DNA from: CAWUEX02 sp038148375
GTDB lineage: Bacteria; Pseudomonadota; Alphaproteobacteria; Rhodospirillales; Rhodospirillaceae
NCBI GenBank assembly: GCA_038148375.1
Contig: JAYQVH010000002.1
Span: forward strand, 1-64,000
Length of the DNA: 64,000 bases
Reading direction: 5' to 3'
Both the position numbers and the translations under genes were made by a program. Of the stretch, positions 36,437-44,454 are shown one piece after another. Under the pieces are notes generated by a model. It worked only from the letters and a program-made list of their open reading frames with translations, was not told the DNA's origin and did not search any database. The number at the start of each line of letters is the position of its first letter. Positions within the stretch are counted from its first letter, which is position 1.

Positions 36437-37410
36437 CCGGAAGCCCCCTGTCCACCGCGGTTCTGGGTGTTTCGTCGCTTAAAGCGGCGAAGGACTTCTA
36501 TGGCGGTGTTATCGGATTAGAGGCGAGCGATCCGGTGACGCTGTCGGGACCCGGCTTCGAGACTCACTGGAACTTGCCGCTCGGATCCGCAGCAGAGGCC
36601 ATTCTGTTCTGGTATGGCGACGACCCGGTCGGCCAGGTGCTGGCGATCAAGTTTAGCGGCGAGAACCGTGTCACCATCCCGCAGCCCGGCGACCGCACCT
36701 ACCGCGGCCTGTGGAATCTCAACTTTTACGTCGATGATATCCGCGCCACGACGAAAGACCTGCAAGCCAAGGGTTATACGTTCTGGTCGGAGCCCGTCGG
36801 TTACGAAGTCAGCGCCAAGGCGGGCCAGCCGGTCGAGGTGCTGTTTGACGGGCTAGATGGCCTCGCGGTCAATCTGGTCGAACTCACCGGCGATGACTCG
36901 ACGGCGGTCGGCAAGCTGCGCCAACAGGTCGATGCCTATGGCAAGACGCCAACCGGTTTTACGCCGGTGGCGACAACGTCCCATTCGATCACCGATCACG
37001 AAAAAGCGCTGGCGTTTTACGAAAAAGTGCTGGGGCTGCATGTCATCATCGACGACGTGCTCAATAAGCCTGAAACCAACCACTTCCTTGGCCGGCCCGA
37101 CGGTGCCGAAACCCGCGCGACGTTCGTGGCCGGCGATCATCCCTTCGGCAAGATCGCGCTGTCTTACCCGATGAACTATTCCGCGCCCGACAAAGGAGAC
37201 ACGCAGGTGCCACCCAACATCGGTTATCTGGCCCAGAGTTTTATCGTGCCTGATTTGGTCAAAGCACTTGAGATTTGCGACGAGATCGGCGCCGAGCGCT
37301 TTTCCGATACCTGCGACATCATGATCCCGGGTGTCGGCCCCCGCTTCAGCGCCGTGGTGCGCAATCCGGGCTCCGGTGCGCTGATGGAACTGGTGGAGGG
37401 CGTGGTCTGA
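36433..37410 (+). CDS. Two-domain VOC (glyoxalase/dioxygenase superfamily) protein
   Basis: 325 residues with two tandem VOC modules: residues about 5-150 (VLGVSSLKAAKDFYGGVIGLEA, LWNLNFYVDDI) and 175-320 (TSHSITDHEKALAFYEKVLGLH, LMELVEG at the end). This resembles extradiol-dioxygenase-type architecture, but the metal ligands are not certain. The His in TSHSITDH and the final Glu in LMELVEG are candidates for one site. Start ATG 36433 overlaps the MFS stop; the stop overlaps the next start (TGATG at 37408-37412). Length and order suggest a catabolic or isomerising enzyme for the imported compound. Confidence 0.85.
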   Translation: MTGSPLSTAVLGVSSLKAAKDFYGGVIGLEASDPVTLSGPGFETHWNLPLGSAAEAILFWYGDDPVGQVLAIKFSGENRVTIPQPGDRTYRGLWNLNFYVDDIRATTKDLQAKGYTFWSEPVGYEVSAKAGQPVEVLFDGLDGLAVNLVELTGDDSTAVGKLRQQVDAYGKTPTGFTPVATTSHSITDHEKALAFYEKVLGLHVIIDDVLNKPETNHFLGRPDGAETRATFVAGDHPFGKIALSYPMNYSAPDKGDTQVPPNIGYLAQSFIVPDLVKALEICDEIGAERFSDTCDIMIPGVGPRFSAVVRNPGSGALMELVEGVV

Positions 37411-38408
37411 TGTCCGCCAAGATGCGTGCGATTCAGATGGACGCCTTCGGCGGCCCGGAAAAGATGGAACTGCGCGACGTTGATGTTCCCGAACCCGGTC
37501 CGGGCGAAGCGCGCCTTAAAGTCGCTTATGTCGGCATGAACCCGTTCGATGCCATGGCGCGGGCCGGAAAGATCGGTTTTATGCCGATCTCTTTTCCGTT
37601 TACGCCCGGTCTCGAACACACCGGCGTGGTCGATGCGGTCGGCGACGGCGTCGATGTGGCGTTGCTCGGCAAGCGGGTGATCTCGCGCGCCAACTTCGGT
37701 GCCTATGCGGAGTATTCTATCGCCACGGCGAAGATGCTGCTGATGCTCGATCAGCGTATCGACTTCAAGACCGGCTGCGCCTATCGCGGATGTTCCTTCA
37801 CCGCCTGGCACGCCCTGCATAAAGCCGGACGCGTTGAAGCGGGCGAGACCGTGCTGTGGCATTCGGCAGCAGGGCCGATCGGCATTATGGGCGCGCAGAT
37901 CGCCGCCAGCGCAGGCTGCGCCGTCATCGGGCTGGCCGGCGGGCCGGACAAGATTGAGTACGCCAAGTCCTTCGGCATCGCGCACGTGTTCGACTACACA
38001 AAGGACGGCTGGGTTGAAGAGGTCAAACAGGCGACGGGCGGACGCGGCGCGGACGTGATCATCGACGGCAACGGCGGCCCTAACGCGGCCCACAATGTTG
38101 ATTTGCTCGCGCCGCTGGGGCGGCTGGTCTACATCGGCGCGACCGCCGGCGACATGCCAGCTCCTGTCGATATCCCGACGCTGATCTTCAAGAACATCAG
38201 TGTCGCCGGCATGAACCTTGCGCCGATCGAAGACCCGCCCGGCAGCGCGACCGACCGCACCATCATCGATAACGTCGCCAACGGCGTGTGGCGCGTACCG
38301 GTGTCGGAAGAGGTCGCGCTCGAAAACGTCGCCGATTTGCACCGCCGGCTGGAGGCGCGCCAAGTGCGCGGCCGTGCGGTGATTCGCGTCGGCGGCGATC
38401 TTTCCTGA
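37410..38408 (+). CDS. Zinc-independent MDR oxidoreductase (quinone-oxidoreductase-like)
   Basis: 332 residues, medium-chain dehydrogenase/reductase fold. The N-terminal catalytic domain starts MRAIQMDAFGGPEKM and contains GLEHTGVVDAVGDGVD; the nucleotide-binding loop is SAAGPIGIMGAQIA, the A-x-x-G-x-x-G form of NADPH-dependent quinone oxidoreductases. The structural and catalytic zinc cysteines of alcohol dehydrogenases are absent. The start at 37410 overlaps the VOC stop. The following fetA-like gene begins 6 bases later, which points to one operon. Confidence 0.9.
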   Translation: MSAKMRAIQMDAFGGPEKMELRDVDVPEPGPGEARLKVAYVGMNPFDAMARAGKIGFMPISFPFTPGLEHTGVVDAVGDGVDVALLGKRVISRANFGAYAEYSIATAKMLLMLDQRIDFKTGCAYRGCSFTAWHALHKAGRVEAGETVLWHSAAGPIGIMGAQIAASAGCAVIGLAGGPDKIEYAKSFGIAHVFDYTKDGWVEEVKQATGGRGADVIIDGNGGPNAAHNVDLLAPLGRLVYIGATAGDMPAPVDIPTLIFKNISVAGMNLAPIEDPPGSATDRTIIDNVANGVWRVPVSEEVALENVADLHRRLEARQVRGRAVIRVGGDLS

Positions 38409-38414
38409 GCCCTC

Positions 38415-39023
38415 ATGTTGAAGCTTGAAGGCCTGACGGCTCGCGGTCTTAACGCCATCGATCTCACCCTGGCCGACGGCGAGTGTCTGGTGGTGCGCGG
38501 CGCGTCCGGCGCCGGCAAAACGGTCTTGCTGCGCGCCATCGCCGATCTCGACGAAAACGGCGGCGACGCGGAAACGAGCCACGTACGCCGGTCTCAGGTA
38601 TCCGCGCCTCGGTGGCGCCGCGACGTTGCCTATGTGCCCGCCGAGCCCGGCTGGTGGGCCGACACGGTCGACGCACACCTTACACCCGGTCGACACTGCA
38701 CGGCGTTGCTGCACGATCTCGGCCTGACCGAAGACTGTCTGACGTGGCAAATCGCGCGACTGTCGACCGGTGAGCGCCAGCGCCTCGCGCTGATCCGCGC
38801 CCTTGAGGCGGAGCCCTCGGTCCTGCTGCTGGATGAACCGACGTCGGCGCTTGATGCCGCCGCGACGGACGCGGTGGAGCGCGTTATTCGGCGGCGGCTC
38901 GATGGCGGCGTCACGGCGGTGATCGTCAGTCACGACGCCGGACAAGCGCACCGGCTTGCGACACGCGTGGGAGATGTGGCCGATGGTCAGCTTACGGTGA
39001 CCGCCGCAGGGAGTCAGCCGTGA
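38415..39023 (+). CDS. fetA: ABC exporter ATPase, FetA-like
   Basis: 202 residues, a short nucleotide-binding domain with Walker A GASGAGKTV, signature LSTGERQRLALIRAL and Walker B VLLLDEPTSALD. Paired with the FetB-type permease immediately downstream (GTGA overlap at 39020-39023). In E. coli FetAB protects from oxidative stress by exporting iron. The short length and the partner are the basis for the name. Here the pair follows an MFS-VOC-oxidoreductase series with a 6-base gap, an unusual company for iron export. Confidence 0.85.
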   Translation: MLKLEGLTARGLNAIDLTLADGECLVVRGASGAGKTVLLRAIADLDENGGDAETSHVRRSQVSAPRWRRDVAYVPAEPGWWADTVDAHLTPGRHCTALLHDLGLTEDCLTWQIARLSTGERQRLALIRALEAEPSVLLLDEPTSALDAAATDAVERVIRRRLDGGVTAVIVSHDAGQAHRLATRVGDVADGQLTVTAAGSQP

Positions 39024-39826
39024 CGTACATCAGCCTCTCGACGGCCGATCTTGCTCTGGCGTCTTTGCTGATCGTCGCAAACGGAATCTTGTCTTTGCTT
39101 CTCGGGCTCAAACTTGAGCGCACACTTGCCATCTCCATGGCGCGTATGGTCGTGCAGCTCACACTTGTCGGTTTCATACTGAATTTGATTTTCGATCTGG
39201 CGTCGCCGCTGTGGACCGGACTCATCGCGCTTGTGATGGTGTTGTTCGCCGGGGTGGAGGTCGTGGCGCGGCAGGAACGCAAACTCTCGACGGTCGTGTC
39301 CTATGGGCTCGGCGCATCGGCGATGACGTTTTCGTCGGTGGTCGTCACTGTATTGGCGCTGACGACGCAGATCGGTCCTGACCCCTGGTATGATCCGCAA
39401 TACGCAATTCCGCTGCTCGGCATGATTCTTGGCAACTCCATGACGGGGATCGCCCTTGGTCTCAACACACTGACCACGGGGATGTACCGCGACCGTGCCG
39501 CCATCGAAGCGCAGTTGTGTCTCGGCGCGACCCGGTGGCAGGCGAGTGGACCGGTGACGCGCAGCGCGATGCGCACGGGCATGATGCCAATGATCAACGC
39601 CATGGCGGCGGCTGGTGTCGTGTCCTTGCCAGGCATGATGACGGGCCAAATTCTTGCCGGCGTGCCGCCCACGGAAGCAGTGCGGTATCAAATTCTGATC
39701 ATGTTTCTGATCGTCGGCGCGACCGGACTGGGTGTGCTCATGACCGTGTACGGCGGCTTGATAAAATTGACCGATTCGCGGGACCGTCTGCGTCTCGACC
39801 GGTTACAACGTGCGGACGATGAGTAA
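39020..39826 (+). CDS. fetB: ABC exporter permease, FetB-like (UPF0014)
   Basis: 268 residues, about 7 membrane segments; GTG start overlapping the fetA stop. UPF0014 hallmarks are visible: ISMARMVVQLTLVGFIL, YAIPLLGMILGNSMTGIALGLN, EAQLCLGATRWQA, INAMAAAGVVSLPGMMTGQILAG and PTEAVRYQILIMFLI. EAQLCLGATRWQA is the cytoplasmic ATPase-contact region. The match to FetB/YbbM is strong over the whole length. Confidence 0.93.
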   Translation: MTYISLSTADLALASLLIVANGILSLLLGLKLERTLAISMARMVVQLTLVGFILNLIFDLASPLWTGLIALVMVLFAGVEVVARQERKLSTVVSYGLGASAMTFSSVVVTVLALTTQIGPDPWYDPQYAIPLLGMILGNSMTGIALGLNTLTTGMYRDRAAIEAQLCLGATRWQASGPVTRSAMRTGMMPMINAMAAAGVVSLPGMMTGQILAGVPPTEAVRYQILIMFLIVGATGLGVLMTVYGGLIKLTDSRDRLRLDRLQRADDE

Positions 39827-39937
39827 AAAAACCGCAAGCCCGCGCCGGGACACATGACGCACGTACGGGGTGCTTGCCACGTCTTCAAAATCCCGCTACG
39901 CCTCGAAACGGAGAGAAATTGAGGTGGGGACACTTGG

Positions 39938-40651
39938 GTGACGCCTGAAATTTTGGTGCTCGCGGCAACGGCCGCGTCTATTGGGTTCGTCCACACGCTG
40001 CTGGGCCCCGATCACTACCTGCCTTTCATCGTTATGGCCAAAGCGCGCGGTTGGACGCGCCGCAAGGCGCTCGCGGTGACCTCGCTGTGCGGGCTCGGCC
40101 ACGTCGCCGGATCCGTCCTGCTGGGGACGGTCGGCATCGCGCTCGGTCTCGCGGTCGGCAATCTCGAAGCCATCGAAGCCGTACGCGGCGATTGGGCGGC
40201 CTGGGCGCTGATCGCTTTCGGTGTGACGTATCTGGCGTGGGGTTTGAAGCACGCCCACAAAAACAGGCCGCACAGCCACGTTCACCATCACGCCGACGGG
40301 ACCGTGCACACACATGGCCATACGCACCACGCCGCACATGCGCACGTGCATCCGGCAAAGAGCGGCGCGGTTCTGACGCCGTGGGCGCTGTTTCTGATTT
40401 TCGTGCTGGGCCCGTGCGAGCCGCTGATCCCGCTCTTGATGTATCCGGCCGCGCAGGCGAGCTGGGGCGCAGTGATCGGCGTTGCGGCAGTCTTTGGCGC
40501 TGCAACCTTAGTGACCATGGTCGGTGCGGTTGCGCTCGCCTTGTTCGGGCTTGAGCGGGTGTCGTTCGCCCCAATGGCACGCTTCAGTCACGCCCTCGCG
40601 GGCGGTGCGGTCGCCATGTCCGGCGGCGCAATCGTATTCCTCGGTTTGTAG
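39938..40651 (+). CDS. UreH/NicO-like transporter with histidine-rich loop
   Basis: 237 residues, about 6 membrane segments, GTG start with GAGGTGGGG upstream. HTLLGPDHYLPF in the first helix and GLGHVAGS in the second are the H-x5-DH and GH features of the nickel/cobalt (NicO) and UreH-type transporters of the LysE/TauE-like superfamily. The loop after helix 3 holds about 14 histidines in 45 residues (HAHKNRPHSHVHHHADG and further), a likely metal-binding loop. Ni, Co or another metal is plausible, with no urease or hydrogenase genes in the window to support nickel specifically. Confidence 0.86.
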   Translation: MTPEILVLAATAASIGFVHTLLGPDHYLPFIVMAKARGWTRRKALAVTSLCGLGHVAGSVLLGTVGIALGLAVGNLEAIEAVRGDWAAWALIAFGVTYLAWGLKHAHKNRPHSHVHHHADGTVHTHGHTHHAAHAHVHPAKSGAVLTPWALFLIFVLGPCEPLIPLLMYPAAQASWGAVIGVAAVFGAATLVTMVGAVALALFGLERVSFAPMARFSHALAGGAVAMSGGAIVFLGL

Positions 40652-40703
40652 GATTCGTAGTTGATTTTATTAAAGCGAGGGCGGTTTTCCCGGACCGATT
40701 TCT

Positions 40704-40712
40704 TGCTATAAA
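40704..40712 (+). promoter_or_regulatory. Candidate extended -10 promoter element
   Basis: TGCTATAAA: TG-n-TATAAA, an extended -10 element, 29 bases before the GTG at 40741. The -35 region is poor, as is common for extended -10 promoters. Confidence 0.45.
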
Positions 40713-40740
40713 GGACGATGGATAGAGAAGGAGGGATGTT

Positions 40741-41019
40741 GTGACACTTGGATGCCTTGCCACCAAAGGCAATCTTCGCGCGGAGATGACCGCCGACGAA
40801 AAAGCCTGGTTCGAAGAAGAGCTCAAAGAGCAGATCGAGCGCTACGAAACCATCGTCAAGCAGATGGAAGACATCACGGCTGACCGCGAGAAGTGGGTTG
40901 CCGACTTCCTGCACCGCGTGCAGACGCGCGGCTTCCACTGGCATGCGCATAATCGCCGGGTCATTCCTAAAGAGGAAATCCGCCCGCGCGACGGCCGCCC
41001 GCTGCAGGTGGTGTACTAA
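40741..41019 (+). CDS. Small coiled-coil protein, unknown function
   Basis: 92 residues from a GTG that has AAGGAGGG 6 bases upstream; an ATG at 40736 is followed by an immediate stop and is not used. A charged helix (TADEKAWFEEELKEQIERYETIV and beyond) probably forms a coiled coil, followed by a histidine/arginine-rich region (RGFHWHAHNRR) and a basic C-terminus. No family recognised. It precedes the bicupin gene at 41105 by 85 bases in the same direction and may be co-transcribed; the pair shares a histidine-rich, metal-linked character. Confidence 0.72.
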   Translation: MTLGCLATKGNLRAEMTADEKAWFEEELKEQIERYETIVKQMEDITADREKWVADFLHRVQTRGFHWHAHNRRVIPKEEIRPRDGRPLQVVY

Positions 41020-41104
41020 CCCGACTTCGCACTCGATCGCATTTGAGATTCGGCGCCGCAGCCGCACAGGCATTTACCGGCGCCCCGTATAAGGAGACGC
41101 ATTC

Positions 41105-42043
41105 ATGGCCCGCCCACATATCGAACCGTTCGTTGATCGCGACGTCGGCTTCAAGAAGATGACGATGAAGGGCATGCCGAACGGCATTCAGTACAAGACC
41201 CTCAGCATGGACACCGACAACGGTGCCGTCACCATGACGGTGCAGTATGACGCCGGGTTCAAGCAGCCGCCGGGCTTTTGCTACAACGAAATGGAAGTCT
41301 TCATTCAGGAAGGCTCCCTCAAGGTCGGCGACCAGCTGTGCCAGAAGGGTCACTACTTCTTCATTCCGGCCGGCAAGGCGATGCCGGCGATGTCGTCCGA
41401 CGATGGCTGCCTGGCGCTGGTATTCTACAACTACGGTCCGCCGAGCTTCGAAGAGTCCGACTCAAACCATGACGACTGCGACGAAAAGCATTTCGCCAGC
41501 GTCAACTCCTACGAGGGACTGGACTGGACCGGCAACGCGCTGTTCCCGGCCACGGCCCCTGGCTGCCTTCTCAAGATGCTGCACTACGACGAGAAGACCC
41601 ACGGCATGACCTTCCTGTACTGCATGGTGCCCGGCTTCTGGCAGGACAACATCAGCTATCACGACTGCGCAGAGGAGGCCTATCACATCTGGGGCACATC
41701 CTGGATGATGCAGTTCGGTGATCTGCCGACCGGCGGTTACTTCTGGCGTCCGGCCTACATCAACCACGGCTGCTTCGCGTCCGAGCACGGCATCCTGGCA
41801 ATTGGGCGTACGGATGGCGATCTGCACAACCACTTCCACCATGACCCGTACTCGAGCCCGCAGGAAAACGCGGAGCGCGCGGCGGCCCGTCTCGCCCGCC
41901 AAAAACCGGCCATGTACAAGTGGATCCTTACCCAGGAGCACAATCATCTGCCGCACGACTTCGAACACCCGCACGATCATGTCGATCCGATGGTCGCGGA
42001 CACCGCCCAGATCATCAATCCGGACGGCAGCCACTGGCCGTAA
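41105..42043 (+). CDS. Bicupin protein 1, first cupin degenerate
   Basis: 312 residues, cytoplasmic. Two cupin barrels. In the first (about 45-130) the metal-binding H-x-H is replaced (GFCYNEMEVFIQEG), so it likely has no metal. The second (about 185-270) keeps a H-x4-E arrangement (SYHDCAEEAYHIWG) and a later His (YINHG); it probably binds a metal. A histidine-rich tail follows (DLHNHFHHD, HNHLPHDFEHPHDH). The substrate is unknown. The protein is followed by a strong terminator. Paralogues lie at 43309 and 45415. Confidence 0.82.
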   Translation: MARPHIEPFVDRDVGFKKMTMKGMPNGIQYKTLSMDTDNGAVTMTVQYDAGFKQPPGFCYNEMEVFIQEGSLKVGDQLCQKGHYFFIPAGKAMPAMSSDDGCLALVFYNYGPPSFEESDSNHDDCDEKHFASVNSYEGLDWTGNALFPATAPGCLLKMLHYDEKTHGMTFLYCMVPGFWQDNISYHDCAEEAYHIWGTSWMMQFGDLPTGGYFWRPAYINHGCFASEHGILAIGRTDGDLHNHFHHDPYSSPQENAERAAARLARQKPAMYKWILTQEHNHLPHDFEHPHDHVDPMVADTAQIINPDGSHWP

Positions 42044-42066
42044 GCGGCGGAAAACGTATTCCCAGG

Positions 42067-42097
42067 AAAAGCCCGGCCCTCCGACCGGGCTTTTTTT
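42067..42097 (+). terminator. Intrinsic terminator after bicupin 1
   Basis: AAAAGCCCGG (42067-42076), 8-base loop, CCGGGCTTTT (42085-42094), then further T: a 10-base-pair stem whose A-run also pairs with the T-run. Confidence 0.9.
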
Positions 42098-42146
42098 ATG
42101 ATCAGTGCCTGGGGTAGGCTTGAGGTCCGTAACGGGGAGAGGGCTC

Positions 42147-43304
42147 ATGGTGCGCAAAACGCGCCCGATTTGGATCTGGTTTCACAAGTGGACGGCGCTG
42201 ATTCTCGGTTTGTGGATCGTGTTGAACGGCCTGTCCGGTACCCTGCTGGTGTTTCAGCGGAAAATCGAAGCCAACCTCGATCTCGATCTCTACCGCACAG
42301 GACAGCCTTACGAGACCGCGGATTTCGCGGTAATGACCGAAGCGGTTGGCGCAGCGTACCCGGGCATGAGCTTTCATAAAGTTGAGCGGGATAATAAATA
42401 CGCCGATGAGGCCTACCGCTTCACGTTGTCGCCCTACGGCGAACCGCAATCGTACTTCACCGACCTCGAAGTATTCGTCAAGCCGGTGACAGGCGAAATT
42501 CTCGGCGACCGCCCATGGCTGACCTTCATGAAAGCCACTCGCCTGTTCCATATGGAACTCTTGGCCGGCCACACCGGTGAGACGGTGATGGGCTATATGG
42601 CTATTTTTTTGACGATCAGTATTTTTGTGGGCGTGGTTTTGTGGTGGCCGAAGAACGGCAAGTACAAACGCGCACTGCAAGTGAAATCGGCCAGCGGGAC
42701 GCCCCGCCTGATGCGCGATCTGCACAATGTCGCAGGCATGTATTTTCTGATCGTGCTCGGCATGGTGTGTATCACGGGACTGACCGTCGTATTTCCGCGT
42801 CAGGCACAGGCCGTGGTGGAATTGTTCTTGCCAACGCCGCCGACGCAGCCGTTTTCGGTGAGCGAGCCGACCGGCTCGCCGGTGTCTTTGGCCCGTGCCG
42901 CCGCAGCGGTCGAGGCAAGTTATCCGGGCGCGGTGCCGACGTTGATCGGCATGCCGTTGTCTGACCGTGGCACGTATTCCTTCAGGATCGAGCCGGCTGG
43001 GTTGGACTTCACGGTGTATACATCGGTCATCTACATCGATCAGTATACCGGCGAAATTGTTTCGGCGTTTGATCCGGTCACACAGTCGCCCACGCGGTCA
43101 TTGATTGGGTTGTGGTCCATATACTCTCATAACGGCCAGATGTTCGGCATGGCCGGGCGCCTTCTTGTTTTCGGCTCGGGCATTGCCATTGCCGTGCTGT
43201 TCGGCAGCGGAATTTATATTTGGCTGCGCAAGCGCAAAACCACTTACGCCAAGCCTACGCATACTGCCAAGGCGACCCTGATTGACCGCGTTCCGGCGGA
43301 GTAG
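42147..43304 (+). CDS. PepSY-associated membrane protein
   Basis: 385 residues, four or five membrane segments. The first helix WFHKWTALILGLWIVLNGLSGTLLVF is the hallmark of the PepSY_TM family (iron-siderophore reductase-like, PiuB). Later segments are HMELLAGHTGETVMGYMAIFL and the last helix ending IYIWLRKRK. Conserved His residues in helix 1 and in LLAGH and YSHNGQMFGM suggest heme-type ligands, as in bacterial PepSY oxidoreductases, which reduce ferric-siderophores. ATG 42147 has GGGGAGAGGG upstream. It is followed after 4 bases by the cupin gene, a probable operon. Confidence 0.86.
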   Translation: MVRKTRPIWIWFHKWTALILGLWIVLNGLSGTLLVFQRKIEANLDLDLYRTGQPYETADFAVMTEAVGAAYPGMSFHKVERDNKYADEAYRFTLSPYGEPQSYFTDLEVFVKPVTGEILGDRPWLTFMKATRLFHMELLAGHTGETVMGYMAIFLTISIFVGVVLWWPKNGKYKRALQVKSASGTPRLMRDLHNVAGMYFLIVLGMVCITGLTVVFPRQAQAVVELFLPTPPTQPFSVSEPTGSPVSLARAAAAVEASYPGAVPTLIGMPLSDRGTYSFRIEPAGLDFTVYTSVIYIDQYTGEIVSAFDPVTQSPTRSLIGLWSIYSHNGQMFGMAGRLLVFGSGIAIAVLFGSGIYIWLRKRKTTYAKPTHTAKATLIDRVPAE

Positions 43305-43308
43305 GCGG

Positions 43309-44046
43309 ATGCCGGTGCCGCTTCCTCCCTTGTCGCAAAATTTGTCACGCTGCCAGGCGAGCGGCGATCTGCCCTGGCACGATGCAGCGGCTTATTGGCC
43401 AGGGGCTGAGGCGGGAAAAATTCTGCGCATGCTGGATGACGGATCCGTGCGAAGTGCCATCGTTCGGCTGGCGCCGTGGGCGCGGCGTGCCGCGGACGGC
43501 GCGTGCGATGCGACCGTTCAAGGTTACGTTCTCAGCGGCGCCGTTGTCATCGGGGATCAGGAGATCGGCCAAGGCGGCTTCTTCGTTGTTCCCACCGGCC
43601 AGCCATGGCCTGTGATCGGCGCGCGCAGCGCCGCCGAGCTTCTGTTGATTTTCGACAATCCAAAAACGGCGCAGCCGGTTGATGCCGAGGCGGTGGTGAT
43701 CGCCGACACGGCCAAGGCCGAACCCATTGTCCCGGTTATTGACGGTGTTCGCCTGGAGGGCTTTGCGCGCCGTGTCCTGTGGGAAGACCCCAACACCGGC
43801 GCCGACACGCGCCTTCTGACCGTGCCAGCGGGCTTTGAAGGTAAAGGACCGAACTGGCATCCGGTGCACGAGGAAATCTTTTGTCTCGCCGGAGACATCG
43901 GTCCGGACGATACGCGTCTCATGACGCCGGGCACGTACCTGCACAATCCGGCCTTTGGCATTCATGGTTATCACGAACACTCTGTCGGCGGCGCGACAGT
44001 GCTCGAATGGCATGACGGCTTGTGGGCGATCAAATTTACCGATTGA
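43309..44046 (+). CDS. Bicupin protein 2, first cupin degenerate
   Basis: 245 residues, cytoplasmic. The first barrel (GYVLSGAVVIGDQEIGQGGFFVVPTG) has no histidines in the metal-binding strands. The second (NWHPVHEEIFCLAGD and IHGYHEHSVGG) keeps H-x-x-H-E-E and a later His, a likely metal site. It shares this arrangement with bicupin 1 (41105) and shows the same pattern of a dead N-terminal and a live C-terminal cupin. Start ATG 43309, 4 bases after the PepSY stop. A bidirectional terminator follows at 44061-44096. Confidence 0.8.
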   Translation: MPVPLPPLSQNLSRCQASGDLPWHDAAAYWPGAEAGKILRMLDDGSVRSAIVRLAPWARRAADGACDATVQGYVLSGAVVIGDQEIGQGGFFVVPTGQPWPVIGARSAAELLLIFDNPKTAQPVDAEAVVIADTAKAEPIVPVIDGVRLEGFARRVLWEDPNTGADTRLLTVPAGFEGKGPNWHPVHEEIFCLAGDIGPDDTRLMTPGTYLHNPAFGIHGYHEHSVGGATVLEWHDGLWAIKFTD

Positions 44047-44060
44047 AAACAGACAACGAA

Positions 44061-44100
44061 AAACGGCTCAGCAGCGGGGGGCTGTCTGAGCCGTTTCTCT
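44061..44100. terminator. Bidirectional intrinsic terminator
   Basis: AAACGGCTCAG (44061-44071) pairs perfectly with CTGAGCCGTTT (44086-44096), an 11-base-pair stem. A T-run follows on each strand. It ends the bicupin 2 transcript and faces the lysine-rich peptide gene on the other strand. Confidence 0.85.
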
Positions 44101-44194
44101 ATCTCGCGCGCGCCGAACAGCGTTCGGGGGTGAGGGGCTGTTGGCGGCAAGCGCGGAAGGCGAGGCCAGCCAAATACGCTAGCCGGTCGTCGGA

Positions 44195-44290
44195 TTACTT
44201 CTTGCCAGAGGCAGGTTTGGCGGAAGTCTTGCCGGTCTTCTTAGAAGAAGGAGCCGCCGGTTTGATCGCCTGCTTTTTAACTTGAGCCAT
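44195..44290 (-). CDS. Lysine-rich 31-residue micropeptide
   Basis: Minus-strand reading frame of 31 codons plus TAA (44197-44195), start ATG at 44290. AGGAG lies about 10 bases before the start. The peptide begins MAQVKKQAIKPAAPSS and ends in ASGKK: nine lysines, six alanines, three prolines, no acidic and no aromatic residues. It resembles the tail of histone-H1-like nucleoid proteins and would be strongly basic. It has its own promoter (44374-44346) and is divergent from a LysR regulator gene. It is too short for usual gene finders. Function unknown; RNA, DNA or membrane binding is inference. Confidence 0.6.
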   Translation of the reverse strand: MAQVKKQAIKPAAPSSKKTGKTSAKPASGKK

Positions 44291-44345
44291 TGAAGAAATC
44301 TCCTGAGTGACTCGGCCGTTGAACAATTCATCGGCCATGAGGGAG

Positions 44346-44374
44346 ATTAGACCGCAGGCTATAACATCGATCAA
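44346..44374 (-). promoter_or_regulatory. Candidate promoter of the lysine-rich peptide
   Basis: On the minus strand TTGATC (44374-44369), a 17-base spacer, TCTAAT (44351-44346). The expected start site near 44339 lies about 65 bases from the centre of the LysR-type dyad at 44396-44412. Confidence 0.5.
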
Positions 44375-44385
44375 ACGAATTATAT

Positions 44386-44416
44386 TTGCATTTATTATCG
44401 GAATTTTCGATATAAT
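44386..44416 (+). promoter_or_regulatory. Candidate promoter of the LysR-type regulator gene
   Basis: TTGCAT (44386-44391) and a perfect TATAAT (44411-44416) with a 19-base spacer. The LysR-type dyad 44396-44412 covers the spacer and touches the -10. Confidence 0.45.
44396..44412. promoter_or_regulatory. LysR-type T-N11-A operator (ATC-N9-GAT)
   Basis: TATCG-N7-CGATA, containing ATC-N9-GAT (44397-44411), the classic LysR-family recognition dyad. It lies between the LysR gene and the divergently transcribed lysine-rich peptide gene. Confidence 0.6.
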
Positions 44417-44454
44417 GACGCCGAATCCGCAGAATTCAGCGCCGGAGGGGTTGC

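Noticed and set aside
37224..38951. Minus-strand frame of 575 codons
   Set aside because: Antisense shadow of the VOC-oxidoreductase-fetA genes; composition is arginine/histidine-rich and no family is recognisable.
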